Positions 46,307 through 55,954 of a stretch of DNA of 64,000 nt are shown piece after piece; the stretch's first letter is position 1; every line of letters begins with the position of its first letter. This stretch comes from Deinococcus actinosclerus (GTDB lineage Bacteria > Deinococcota > Deinococci > Deinococcales > Deinococcaceae): NCBI RefSeq assembly GCF_001507665.1, contig NZ_CP013910.1, positions 3,088,001 to 3,152,000 of the forward strand, written 5' to 3'. The translations under genes and the position numbers were made by a program. A model generated the notes under the pieces. The model was not told the DNA's origin and made no database searches. It worked only from the letters and a program-made list of their open reading frames with translations.

Positions 46307-48531
46307 TGTTCCATTCCCGTTCACATCAGCAGGGGTTTTCCATGGTGCTCGTGCTGAGCCTAGTCGCCCTGATGAGCTTCATGCTGATCACCTACTCGAT
46401 CATCACAGTCAACAATGCCCGCACAGCGGGAAACACGTCGGCATCCAGCAGCGGCTTCTACGTGGCCGAAGCCGTCTTGAACGCCCGTGCAGACCGTATT
46501 CGCCGGCAATTCAAGGGTTTTCTCACGCCGTCCGGCACATCGCCATCAAGCAGCCAGCCCTGCACCGGCAGTGACGTTGGCTCCGGTGACATGGCCTGCG
46601 AAAACCTGACTGTCAACGGACGCGCGGCCCGCAGCTACGTTACGAGAAGCGGCACGCCAGCCTCGATCACCATTCCAGTCGGTGAGCGGTTTGCGAACCT
46701 GACAGCTCAGGAAACGCCATTTACCGTGTACGGTCAGGCACTGAATAGCAGTGGCAATCCGGAGGCAATCGCCAATCTGGTCTTCCGCAGCCGCGTGGTA
46801 CCGCTGTTTCAGTTCGCCGTGTTCTTCGACAAGGACATGGAGTTCGACAACACGGCGCAGCTGAGCTTTACCGGCCCGATTCACAGCAACGGCAACATCT
46901 TTCTGGACGCTGGGTCGGACGTGTCCCTGAGTATCAGTGGACAGCTGACGGGCGCACACGACATCTACCGCCGTCAGAAGCGTTCCAACGTCTGCACCGG
47001 CACCGTCAATATTGCTGACAATGCCGGCACCATGAAGAGCCTTGCTTGCAATAGTGGCACGGCGTTGACGAACACCAATCTGAAAACTCAGTACGGCGGC
47101 ACGGTCGAAAGTCAGATCGGGGAACTGGAGGTGCCCAGTATTGCGGCCCTGCAACCGAGTGCGAGCGCCGAGTACTGGCAGAAAGCGGATCTCCGCGTCG
47201 TGCTCAAGAGGCGTGGTGGACTCCTGGGTACAACGTGGGAAGCTCAGATGGTCACGGTCAATGGAACGGTGATCACTGTTCCATCCAGCAGCGCCTGTAA
47301 CTACAGCAAGGCGGCGTCAGGAAGCTACACGTTCCGCGACAACCGCGAGGCGCAGTACTGGGAAGATATTGCAAATCAACCAGAGCGGGCTACCAAACGC
47401 CTGCTGGAAATTGACGTGCGGGAGCTCCTCACCTGCATTCAGAAGGCCACAAACATCGGGGTCTCTGGTGGCCTCAGCAACTCCACGGACGGTGGCTTGG
47501 TGATCTTCCTCACAGTTGATGATTCAGCCAGCGACACTGTCACGAGCGGCCTGCTGGGCGTCCTGGGCAGCGGCAGTAACGGAGCTATCTCTCAGACAGA
47601 TCCAGCGTTGCCGAACAACTATGGGGTGCGCCTTCGTAACGGCGCGGTACTTCGTAGCAACGATGGGACCAAACCCATGGGCGTGACCTTCGTGACCGAT
47701 CAAGCGGCCTACATTGTCGGAGACTTCAACAAGGCGTCCTCCGGCAGCAGTGACTGGGTCCCCAGTGCAATTCTGGCTGACAGCATGAATATCCTCTCGA
47801 ACTCCTGGGATGATGCAACTCCTGATCCTTCTACTTGTGCAGCACGGGATGGCAGCTTCCCGTCGCCCAATTCTTGGGTTAGATTAACTTATTATCCCAG
47901 CTACAAATACAACACTCTTATTCAAACACCGCCAGCAGGCTATCAGATTACTAATATGTACCGAATGAAGAGCGCAACCGAGCCCCTTAGAACCCGAATT
48001 CTGAATAGAGACTATTTCACCTACGCCAATAAGTCAGATGCACAATACTTGCCCTCGGGGGGGCTGGATTGGAAAATCCCATTGCCGAGCATAGCTGAGA
48101 CTCCTTTTCCAAGTGGCGACATGCGCTCTCATTACAATTTGAACTGTCGTTACGTGAATGGCGAGACTATTGTCAACACCGCGATTCTAGCTGGTACTGC
48201 AACCACCGGCGACGAAGGCGCCCTCTACAGTGGCATCGGCAAGACAAGCGGGGGCGTCCATAACATGATGCGTTTCCACGAAGACTGGGGGGCCAACGGC
48301 GGGAACCCCAACGGCGCTCAAAGATATAGCTACCGTGGTTCGCTGGTCAGTCTGGATAAACCTCAGCACGCGGTCGGGGACTTTGTGTTGGGCAATCCCA
48401 TCTATAACCCTCCTGTACGTAACTGGGCCTTCGAGACTAATTTCCGGGATTCCGCAAATCTGCCTCCGCTCACTCCACGCTTCGTGTACATCAAGCAGGA
48501 CAACTTCGTACGCAACTTCAGTCAGCAGTAA
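46306..48531 (+). CDS. comZ: ComZ/PilX-like large minor pilin
   Basis: A 741-residue pilin-like protein. Seen: leader ending QQG/FSMVLVLSLVALMSFMLITYSII, the N-helix, then SGFYVAEAVLNARADRIRRQF, and a very large beta-rich insert (FAVFFDKDMEFDNTAQLSFTGPIHSNGNIFLDAGSDVSL and on), as in Thermus ComZ, a tip pilin whose inserted solenoid binds DNA. Length is larger than Thermus ComZ (about 550). GAGGAGG lies 6 nt before the ATG, which shares bases with the previous stop (TGATG). The 3' third is strikingly AT-rich with rare codons such as AGA and TTA (near 47880-48130). Terminator follows. Confidence 0.75.
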   Translation: MFHSRSHQQGFSMVLVLSLVALMSFMLITYSIITVNNARTAGNTSASSSGFYVAEAVLNARADRIRRQFKGFLTPSGTSPSSSQPCTGSDVGSGDMACENLTVNGRAARSYVTRSGTPASITIPVGERFANLTAQETPFTVYGQALNSSGNPEAIANLVFRSRVVPLFQFAVFFDKDMEFDNTAQLSFTGPIHSNGNIFLDAGSDVSLSISGQLTGAHDIYRRQKRSNVCTGTVNIADNAGTMKSLACNSGTALTNTNLKTQYGGTVESQIGELEVPSIAALQPSASAEYWQKADLRVVLKRRGGLLGTTWEAQMVTVNGTVITVPSSSACNYSKAASGSYTFRDNREAQYWEDIANQPERATKRLLEIDVRELLTCIQKATNIGVSGGLSNSTDGGLVIFLTVDDSASDTVTSGLLGVLGSGSNGAISQTDPALPNNYGVRLRNGAVLRSNDGTKPMGVTFVTDQAAYIVGDFNKASSGSSDWVPSAILADSMNILSNSWDDATPDPSTCAARDGSFPSPNSWVRLTYYPSYKYNTLIQTPPAGYQITNMYRMKSATEPLRTRILNRDYFTYANKSDAQYLPSGGLDWKIPLPSIAETPFPSGDMRSHYNLNCRYVNGETIVNTAILAGTATTGDEGALYSGIGKTSGGVHNMMRFHEDWGANGGNPNGAQRYSYRGSLVSLDKPQHAVGDFVLGNPIYNPPVRNWAFETNFRDSANLPPLTPRFVYIKQDNFVRNFSQQ

Positions 48532-48548
48532 CCGTACCTGCATTTGGC

Positions 48549-48607
48549 GAGGAGAGCTGCGGCATGGAGCAATGAGGACGCGGCTCTCCTCAAGTCCACT
48601 TTGTTTT
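48549..48607 (+). terminator. Terminator of the pilin operon
   Basis: GAGGAGAGCTGCG (48549-48561) pairs with CGCGGCTCTCCTC (48579-48591), 13 bp with one G-T, followed by TTTGTTTTTC around 48600-48609. Confidence 0.75.
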
Positions 48608-48632
48608 TCACTGTAGGTGGTAGCCTGTGGGC

Positions 48633-49535
48633 GTGACGTGGCTCAAGCCGGTGGAGATTGGTCAGGACGCGCAGGCGACCTACAACGAGTTCCTGCGTGA
48701 TCTGGACGCGCGCCTGTCGGATCCGGGCACGGACCGGTTCGAGCTGGCGGCCGGGGTGCTCTCGGAGATCATGTATGGGCGCTCCGTGGCGCAGCTCCGG
48801 GCGGACGCGCCGCTGGCGGCGCTGAATGTGGACGCGCGGAACGTGACGTTCGAGGCGGAGTACTACATGGCGACGGACACGGAGGCGTTCACGCGGGTCA
48901 AGCCGCTGCTGTGGCTGTGGAAGAACGCGGATCTGACGCCGGTGGGGCAGAATCCGGTGCTGGGCATTCCGCTGCGGCGGGTGCTGGCGGGGCACGTGTT
49001 CCGGCGGGTGGGGCGGGACTTCAAGTGCTGGCAGAACGTGGAGTTCAGCGTCGGGTACAACATGGAAGTCGGGGACGACGTGGTCGTGCACCGGCACGTG
49101 CTGCTGGACGATATCGGCGGGATCGAACTGCACGACAACGCCAGCATCAGCGATTACGTGAACGTGTACAGTCATACGCACAGCGTGCTGGACGGCCCGG
49201 ACGTGACGCTGCGGCGCACGGTGATCGGCCGGGGCGCGCGGGTCACGTACCACTCGACGGTGCTGGCGGGCAGCGTGATCAGTGACGACGCGATGCTCGC
49301 GACGCACGCGCTGCTGCGCGGGGATATCCCGCCGCATGGGATCGCGATGGGCGTTCCGGCGCGAACCACACGCTTCAAGGTGCGTGAGCCGCAGGAGGTG
49401 CACGTGGATTCCCGGTCGTTCGTGCGGGCGGCGGACCGCAAGGCCAACCCGGAGTTCCCGGACCCCACGCCGAACCAGACGCGACTGCCGGAGGAGCAGG
49501 AGCAGCCGCGCCCACTGGTAACCGGGCAGGGCTGA
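48633..49535 (+). CDS. Hexapeptide-repeat acyltransferase
   Basis: A 300-residue protein. The middle (about 125-235) is a left-handed beta-helix of hexapeptide repeats (NVEFSVGYNMEVGDDVVVHRHVLLDDIGGIELHDNASISDYVNVYSHTHSVLDG...GARVTYHSTVLAGSVISDDAMLATHALLRGDIPPHGIAMGVPARTTRFK), with the catalytic-type His in YSHTHSV and the AMGVPAR end loop typical of maltose/galactoside O-acetyltransferase-like enzymes. The N-terminal 120 residues are helical and unfamiliar. TAGCCT (48621-48626) favours GTG 48633 over GTG 48627. The acceptor substrate is unknown. Confidence 0.85.
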   Translation: MTWLKPVEIGQDAQATYNEFLRDLDARLSDPGTDRFELAAGVLSEIMYGRSVAQLRADAPLAALNVDARNVTFEAEYYMATDTEAFTRVKPLLWLWKNADLTPVGQNPVLGIPLRRVLAGHVFRRVGRDFKCWQNVEFSVGYNMEVGDDVVVHRHVLLDDIGGIELHDNASISDYVNVYSHTHSVLDGPDVTLRRTVIGRGARVTYHSTVLAGSVISDDAMLATHALLRGDIPPHGIAMGVPARTTRFKVREPQEVHVDSRSFVRAADRKANPEFPDPTPNQTRLPEEQEQPRPLVTGQG

Positions 49536-49544
49536 CGCCGATCA

Positions 49545-49587
49545 GGAGAGGGGGCGACCGGGCATCAACCCCGGTCGCCCCCTCTCC
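49545..49587. terminator. 18-bp bidirectional terminator
   Basis: GGAGAGGGGGCGACCGGG (49545-49562) is exactly complementary to CCCGGTCGCCCCCTCTCC (49570-49587), loop CATCAAC, between two convergent genes. Confidence 0.8.
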
Positions 49588-49598
49588 CCTGTCCGGCG

Positions 49599-50279
49599 TT
49601 ACAGCGTGGTGTGCTCGCCGGGCTTCAGGATGCGCACGTCCACGCCCCGCGCCTCGCCCTCACGCCGGAAGACGGCGGGGTCGCCGGTCAGCGGGGGGAA
49701 GGTGCCGTAGTGCATGGGGATCGCCACCTTCGGCTTCAGGAGGTCGAGGGTGCGGGCCGCTTCCTCGGGGCCCATGGTGTAGTGGTCGCCGATGGGCAGC
49801 AGGGCGGCGTCCAGGCCGCGCTGGCCGATCAGGCTCATGTCGCTGAAGAGGTTGGTGTCGCCCGCGAAGTACACGCGTTTTTCCCCCAGTTCAATGATCA
49901 GGCCGGTGGGCATGCCGCCGTAGGTGCCGTCCGGGAAGGACGACGAATGCCACGCGGGCGTGAGCGTGACGCTGCCCCACTCGGCGCGGTAGGTGCCGCC
50001 GATGTTCATGCCGACCGGCTGGGTCGCGCCGTTCTTCCCGGCGTACCCGGCGATCTCGGCGGTGGCGATCAGGGGCACGCCGGCCCGGGCGAAGTCCAGG
50101 GCGTTGCCCCAGTGGTCGCCGTGCGCGTGACTGATCAGCACGGCGCTGAGCTTCCACTCGCGCGCCTCTGCCAGCGTGACGGTGGCCTGCGGGTTGCCCT
50201 CGATGAACGGATCGATGAGCAGGCGGTGCTCGCCGCTCTCGAGGAGGAAGGTGCTGTGGCCGATGAAGTGAATGTTCAT
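49599..50279 (-). CDS. Metal-dependent hydrolase, UPF0173 family
   Basis: A 226-residue metallo-beta-lactamase-fold hydrolase of the UPF0173 family. Seen: IGHSTFLLES, LISHAHGDHWGNA with the HxHxDH metal motif (about residues 49-54), WHSSS, YFAGDTNLF for the bridging Asp, and AIPMHYGTFPPLTG with the final His. GGAGG precedes the ATG at 50279. Substrate unknown. Confidence 0.9.
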   Translation of the reverse strand: MNIHFIGHSTFLLESGEHRLLIDPFIEGNPQATVTLAEAREWKLSAVLISHAHGDHWGNALDFARAGVPLIATAEIAGYAGKNGATQPVGMNIGGTYRAEWGSVTLTPAWHSSSFPDGTYGGMPTGLIIELGEKRVYFAGDTNLFSDMSLIGQRGLDAALLPIGDHYTMGPEEAARTLDLLKPKVAIPMHYGTFPPLTGDPAVFRREGEARGVDVRILKPGEHTTL

Positions 50280-50484
50280 GTGGAACCTCCGGTCGGGTCA
50301 GCTTCACGCGCGGGGCCGGCGCGCGACTGTGGGCGTTCCCGCGTTCCCGCCCACGTGTCCATCTTCCGGTGGACGCGCGGGCCGTGAGGCTGCCGTTCTC
50401 ATAGGGCGCAGACCGTATAGTGGGCGCGACTTCGCTTGCCCCGCCCCTCCGCCCCCGCGCCCGTGAAAGGAGTACGCCGCCCTG

Positions 50485-51269
<785 letters not shown>

Positions 51270-51273
<4 letters not shown>

Positions 51274-52241
51274 GTGTGGGTGACCGCATGCAGGGGCGGC
51301 TGCACTGGCTGCGGCGCTGGCTGAGTCCCCGCTACGCCTGGGCGCGCACGACGCACAACCTGCTGCCGAAGCTGCTGGCCCTGGCGGTGTCGGTCACGCT
51401 GTGGTTCGTGGCCACCGCCGACCGGCGCGCGAACGTGGAGCAGGGCTTCGACGTGCCGGTCACCGTGCGCGACACCACCGGCAACGGCCAGGAGAAGCGC
51501 GCCACGAGCAGCCTGAACCCGGCCTCCGTGCGGGTGATTCTCGCCGGGCGCCCCGAGCGGCTGCGCGACCTGCAACCTGACAGTATCGAGGCGGTCGTGG
51601 ACGTCACCGACGCGCCGGAGGGCAGTTTCACGCGCACGGTGACCGTCACCGCGCCGGGCGGCACGACCCTGCAGCGCGTGACCCCCACCCGGGTCCAGGG
51701 CTTCGTGGATACCCAGGTGGCCCGCACCCTGCCCGTGACGCTCAGCGTGACCAGCCCGCCGGAGTCGAGCCTGCCGCGCTACCAGGTCACGCCTGCCGAG
51801 GCGACCGTCTCCGGCGCGGGCCGGGTGGTGGTGAACGTGGCCCGGCTGGTGACCAGCCCCGTGGGCCTGGGGGCGAACGCCGAGCGGGAGGTGCCGCTGG
51901 TCGCGCTGGACTCGGCGGGCCTGCCGGTCACCGGGGTCACCATGCGGCCCAGCACGGTCACGGTGCGCCGCGTGGATACCGGGGAGCTGCCGGTGAAGAC
52001 CCTGCGCGTGACCCTGAACGACCCGCCCGCCACGCTGCAGGTGACGGCGGTCAGCGTGCAGCCGGGCACGGTGCGCGTGGTGGCCGCACCTGAACTGCTC
52101 TCACGCCTGCGGGAGATCTCGGGGGAAGTCACCTACCGGGAGGGGACCTACACCGCGCCGGTGCGCCTGAATGTTCCCGCAGGCGCCCAGGCGCTGGAGT
52201 CGGTCAGCGTCCGCCTGACCGTGACCCGCCGCACCCCCTGA
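51270..52241 (+). CDS. cdaR: CdaR-like YbbR-domain protein
   Basis: A 323-residue protein, the regulator of CdaA in other bacteria. Seen: one N-terminal membrane segment (NLLPKLLALAVSVTLWFVATA) and three YbbR-like extracytoplasmic domains with the recurring LxVTLxxPP, VxVxGxP pattern. Lacking the fourth domain and the basic tail of the Bacillus form. The GTG overlaps the cdaA stop by 4 nt, so the two are translated together. Confidence 0.88.
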
Positions 52242-52363
52242 TCCGGCCGGACCCCGGCACCCCCGCAGGCCGCGCCCTGGACGGCCCAGACGCCCGTCAG
52301 CCGGGCGTCAGAAAGTGACCCGGGTGTCAGCTGACAGCGGGCGAGGGGCGTATAGTCGGAGGT

Positions 52364-52396
52364 ATGATGTGGAGAAACGGCCACATACTCGCGTGA
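52364..52396 (+). CDS. 10-codon leaderless mini-ORF before yqeK
   Basis: ATG 52364 lies 7 nt after TATAGT (52351-52356). It encodes MMWRNGHILA and its TGA stop (52394-52396) overlaps the GTG at 52393 by 4 nt (GTGA). It would load ribosomes on the yqeK start by translational coupling. Small size makes chance possible. Confidence 0.4.
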   Translation: MMWRNGHILA

Positions 52397-52989
52397 TCGC
52401 CCAGGTGCTGCCCCCGCCCCCCGGCGTGGCCGCCTGGACCGGCTGGGAGGAACGGGTGCGGCTGATGGTCAAGCCGCGCCGCTACGAGCATGTGCTGCGC
52501 GTGGCTGAACTCGCCGCGCAGATCGCCCGCGCCAACGGCCTGGACGACATGCGCGCCTACGCGGCCGGCGTCCTGCACGACATCGCCCGGGACCTGCCGG
52601 ACCACGAACTGCTGCGCCTCGCGCCGCCCGAGTGTGAGATCGACGCCGCGCACCCGCTGGCCCTGCACGGCCGCGCCGCCCGCACCCTGCTCGAACGGTG
52701 GGGCTATCAGGATCAGGTCGTGCTCGACGCCGTCGAGGATCACACCACCGGTCCGCGCGGCGGGAACCCCGTCTCGTCGTGCGTATACATCGCCGACGTG
52801 TCCGAACCCGGCCGTGGCGTGAACGCCGACATCCGCGAACTGGCCCTGACCGACCTGACCGCCGCCCTGGAACGCGCCATCGTCTCCAAGGTCACGTACC
52901 TTCAGGGCCGCGGCATTCAGGTGCACCCCCGCACCCTGAAGGCCTACCACGCCCTGCCCTGCAACGCCCACCTCCCCTGCCCCAAGTGA
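52393..52989 (+). CDS. yqeK: Bis(5'-nucleosyl)-tetraphosphatase (symmetrical) YqeK
   Basis: A 198-residue HD-domain protein of the YqeK family, which cleaves Ap4A symmetrically. Seen: VKPRRYEHVLRVAELAAQIARANGLDDMRAYAAGVLHDIARDLPDHEL (the His in YEHVLRV and the HD pair), LALHGRAARTLLERWG, ILDAVEDHTTG, and YIADVSEPGR. Start choice: GTG 52393 (coupled to a mini-ORF) or GTG 52369 (with GGAGG 6 nt upstream). The stop overlaps the LytR-type gene by 4 nt, and rsfS follows, the order seen in many bacteria. Confidence 0.88.
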   Translation: MIAQVLPPPPGVAAWTGWEERVRLMVKPRRYEHVLRVAELAAQIARANGLDDMRAYAAGVLHDIARDLPDHELLRLAPPECEIDAAHPLALHGRAARTLLERWGYQDQVVLDAVEDHTTGPRGGNPVSSCVYIADVSEPGRGVNADIRELALTDLTAALERAIVSKVTYLQGRGIQVHPRTLKAYHALPCNAHLPCPK

Positions 52990-54230
52990 ACGTGACCAAC
53001 CCCCCTCCCCCCCGCATCGCCGGGCTGCGCGCCCTGCAGGCGTTCGGCCTGTCCCTCTCCGCCCTGTCCCTGGGGGGGTTTGCGCTGCTCAGCGGCGCGG
53101 GCCCCACCGCTGCCGCCGCCACCGTCCCCGGGCAGGCGCCCAGCTTCACGGTGCTGATCGCCGGGCGGGACATCGTGTACTGCTACTACCAGCAGCCCTG
53201 CAAGAACCAGGATCAGCGCACCGGGCTGGCCCAGCCGCCCAACACGGACACGGTCATGCTCGTCAAGATCCAGGGCACGACCGCGCACGTCCTGAACATC
53301 CCGCGCGACACGAACGTCGGGCCCTTCGACCGCTACAGGTCCGTGGCCCTGCAGAAGATCAACAGCCAGTACTTCTCGGGGGGCGGCCCGCAGTCGCTGG
53401 TGAAGGCGGCCGAGACCATCACGGGCGAACATATCGACTCGTACGTCGTGGTCCGCACCGACTACGTCGAGCGGGTCATTGACGCGCTGGGCGGCCTGGA
53501 CGTCACGGTGCCCGAACCCGGCATCGAGTGGGTGGACAACGCGGCGGGCGTCAACCTGAAACTCGCGCCCGGCGCGCACCACCTCGAAGGCAAGGAGGGC
53601 GTGCTGTTCCTGCGGGTCCGTAAGGGCTTCGGGGACGACTACGGCCGCATCGACCACCAGAAACAGGCCCTGACGCAGCTCGCCGGCAAGCTCCGGACCC
53701 CGCAGGGTCTCGCGGCGCTGCCCACCATCCTGGGCGGCATCGGCAACGGCGTGGAGACCGACGTGAACCCCGCCACCATCGCCGCCCTGCGCCCCTACCT
53801 GGGGCAGCTGAAACTCAGCTTCGCCACCCTGCCCACCGACCCGATCCCCGGCACCTTCAACCTCGCCGTGAACCGCGAGCGGCTCGCGCAGGTGTGGGGC
53901 GACGTGCCCGCCACCCCACCCAACCCGGAACTGAAGATCACGGTCGTGGACGCCAGCGGCGAGAACCTCGGCCCGGCCCTGACCCGCGCCCTGACCGCCC
54001 TGGGCTACCGCAACGTGCAGGTCACCCCGGCCCCGCGCAGCGGCGAGGCCAGTCAGGTGTTCACGCAGCAGGACGTCTCGGACGCCGCGCAGCTGGCCGA
54101 CACCCTGAACCTCCCGAGGCTCCAGGGCGAACGCTTCCCGGTCAGCGCGGGCGAGGTCGGCATCCTGCTCAGCGCGGACGCCGCCGACAGCCTCGCGGCC
54201 CTCAAAGGCCCGGGCACCGCTGCACCCTGA
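52986..54230 (+). CDS. LytR-CpsA-Psr (LCP) family protein
   Basis: A 414-residue LCP protein, which attaches glycopolymers to peptidoglycan. Seen: a membrane anchor (LQAFGLSLSALSLGGFALLSGAGPTAAAA, about residues 17-45), the LCP domain with TVLIAGRDI, PPNTDTVMLVKIQGTTAHVLNIPRDTNV (the RD motif), KINSQYFSGGGPQSLVKAAETITGEHIDSYVVVR, and the late Arg/Asp FLRVRKGFGDDYGRIDHQKQ; a C-terminal LytR_C-like region follows (TVVDASGENLGPALTRALTALGYRN). GTG start overlaps yqeK by 4 nt. Confidence 0.9.
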   Translation: MNVTNPPPPRIAGLRALQAFGLSLSALSLGGFALLSGAGPTAAAATVPGQAPSFTVLIAGRDIVYCYYQQPCKNQDQRTGLAQPPNTDTVMLVKIQGTTAHVLNIPRDTNVGPFDRYRSVALQKINSQYFSGGGPQSLVKAAETITGEHIDSYVVVRTDYVERVIDALGGLDVTVPEPGIEWVDNAAGVNLKLAPGAHHLEGKEGVLFLRVRKGFGDDYGRIDHQKQALTQLAGKLRTPQGLAALPTILGGIGNGVETDVNPATIAALRPYLGQLKLSFATLPTDPIPGTFNLAVNRERLAQVWGDVPATPPNPELKITVVDASGENLGPALTRALTALGYRNVQVTPAPRSGEASQVFTQQDVSDAAQLADTLNLPRLQGERFPVSAGEVGILLSADAADSLAALKGPGTAAP

Positions 54231-54400
54231 CCCCACACGGCCGCTCCCCTGAAATGAATTCACGGTAGGGGCGTGTCCCGCCCCGCGCCCTGTAGACTGA
54301 TCCATTGCAGCGCGCCCCGGCCCGCTCAGGCCACCACAGGCCCCCGCGCCGCGCGCCGATCCCGCACCCCACCCGCCCCCACTCAACACCCGGAGCCCCC

Positions 54401-54766
54401 ATGACCCCCGACACCACCACCATGAACCAGCTGCGCGCCATCGTGGACGCCGCCCGCGAACGCCGCGCCGAAGACGTCACCGTCCTCGACCTGACCGACG
54501 TCAGCAGCACCCTCGAATACTTCGTGATCTGCACCGCCACCGCCGGCCTCCAGCTGAACGCCGTGCAGGAGAACATCCGCGAGAAGGCCCAGGCGACCGG
54601 CCTGCCCCGCCCCAGCGTGGAGGGCCCCAGCGAACGCTGGCTGCTCCTCGCGTTCGGCGGCAGCGTCGTCGTGCACATCATGACCAAGGACGCCCGCGAG
54701 TACTACGACCTCGAGGGCCTCTGGAGCGACGCGCGCGTCCTCGACTTCCCCGAAGTCAAAGCCTGA
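54401..54766 (+). CDS. rsfS: Ribosome silencing factor RsfS
   Basis: A 121-residue RsfS (YbeB/Iojap) protein binding L14 to block subunit joining in starvation. Seen: AIVDAARERRAEDVTVLDLTDVSSTLEYFVICTATAGLQLNAVQENI, SERWLLLAFGGSVVVHIMTKDAREYYDLEGLWSDA, the family's closing pattern. CGGAG lies 5 nt before the ATG. A TAGACT box at 54293-54298 with an in-frame TTG 6 nt later (54305) could extend the protein by 32 Pro/Arg-rich residues, but this is unlikely to be native. A terminator follows at 54779. Confidence 0.92.
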   Translation: MTPDTTTMNQLRAIVDAARERRAEDVTVLDLTDVSSTLEYFVICTATAGLQLNAVQENIREKAQATGLPRPSVEGPSERWLLLAFGGSVVVHIMTKDAREYYDLEGLWSDARVLDFPEVKA

Positions 54767-54778
54767 GCGAACCAGCGC

Positions 54779-54817
54779 AGCGTCCCAGCCCCAAGTGAGC
54801 TGGGACGCTCCCGTTTT
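54779..54817 (+). terminator. Terminator of rsfS
   Basis: AGCGTCCCAGC (54779-54789) pairs with GCTGGGACGCT (54799-54809), loop 9 nt, followed by CCCGTTTT. Confidence 0.75.
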
Positions 54818-54820
54818 GCG

Positions 54821-55288
54821 TTACTCCTGCGCGGCCTGCGCGATCCCGGCGGGCAGTTCGCGCGCCACGCGCTCCAGGGTGCGGGCAGCGGCGGCGCGGA
54901 TCATCTTCTCGAACGCCGCGCCGCCCCAGCCCTGCGCGTCCGGCGTGGCGAGGTGCGCGCGGAACTGGAACGCGAAGTGCAGCGCACCCCCGTCCAGGCG
55001 GGCCTGACCGGCGACCTCCACCCAGGCGCGCTCGCCGCTGATGGCCTGCGGGGTGAGCGCCCCCCCGTCCGGCGTGGCGGTCAGGGCGCTGTGGAAGGGC
55101 AGGTCCACCTCGCCCAGGCCGGGGAGCGGCACGAGCAGTTCGCCGCGCACGCCCTCACCATCGGCACGCAGGTCCCGCAGGAAGCGCACGCGGGCCAGTG
55201 CGCGGGCCGGGTCGCGCACGAACGCCAGCGCCGCCGCGTCGTCCCCCGTCCAGGGCAGCGTGAAGTCCTGCGTCGCCTCGACGATCAC
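54821..55288 (-). CDS. DUF3809-like protein
   Basis: A 155-residue protein resembling DUF3809, a family restricted to Deinococcus and near relatives: VEATQDFTLPWTGDDAAALAFVRDPARALARVRFLRDLRADGEGVRGELLVPLPGLGEVDLPFHSALTA. It has a START-like alternation of strands and a C-terminal helix. GTG start at 55288. It lies 13 nt after the next gene on the same strand (55302-55574), suggesting co-transcription. Function unknown; family naming is from memory. Confidence 0.6.
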   Translation of the reverse strand: MIVEATQDFTLPWTGDDAAALAFVRDPARALARVRFLRDLRADGEGVRGELLVPLPGLGEVDLPFHSALTATPDGGALTPQAISGERAWVEVAGQARLDGGALHFAFQFRAHLATPDAQGWGGAAFEKMIRAAAARTLERVARELPAGIAQAAQE

Positions 55289-55301
55289 GCGAGCACCGGA
55301 C

Positions 55302-55574
<273 letters not shown>

Positions 55575-55619
55575 GCCCGCCATTGTACGCGGCCCGCCGC
55601 GCGGCGTAGAACGGGTGGC

Positions 55620-55874
55620 ATGACGAGCATCAGCTGGCGCGCCCTGGAAACCCACGTGGGCCTGAATGACCTGCCCGCCTTTCACCGCGCGTTTCTCACG
55701 TGGCGAGGGGTGGAGGGTGCGGACGACATGCCGCTGCGGCGCGTGCAGCAGCGGGTGGAGGCCGAACTGAACCGCCTCGTGCAGGCGGGGCAGGCCACGC
55801 GCGACGGCGAGGACTGGCAGCTCCAGCCCGGCGCGCTGGACGGCTTCGACGCTGCCGCGCCCCACCTGGGCTGA
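55620..55874 (+). CDS. Small hypothetical protein, possibly winged-helix
   Basis: An 84-residue protein: MTSISWRALETHVGLNDLPAFHRAFLTWRGVEGADDMPLRRVQQRVEAELNRLVQAGQATRDGEDWQLQP. The helix-helix-strand pattern at the end (RRVQQRVEAELNRLVQAGQATRDGEDWQLQ) looks like a wing after a recognition helix. TAGAAC (55605-55610) lies before the ATG. I do not recognise the family. Confidence 0.5.
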   Translation: MTSISWRALETHVGLNDLPAFHRAFLTWRGVEGADDMPLRRVQQRVEAELNRLVQAGQATRDGEDWQLQPGALDGFDAAAPHLG

Positions 55875-55909
55875 GCCGGGCCAAGTGCACCGTGCTCTAT
55901 CCTGAAGGG

Positions 55910-55954
55910 ATGACGTTCCCCTCCCCCACCCACACTCCCAGGAGCCTGAAATGA
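55910..55954 (+). CDS. 14-codon leaderless mini-ORF before rsmD
   Basis: ATG 55910 lies 6 nt after TATCCT (55898-55903) and encodes MTFPSPTHTPRSLK. Its TGA overlaps the rsmD ATG in ATGA (55951-55954), and it carries the rsmD Shine-Dalgarno (AGGAG) inside its last codons. Likely translational coupling. Confidence 0.45.
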   Translation: MTFPSPTHTPRSLK

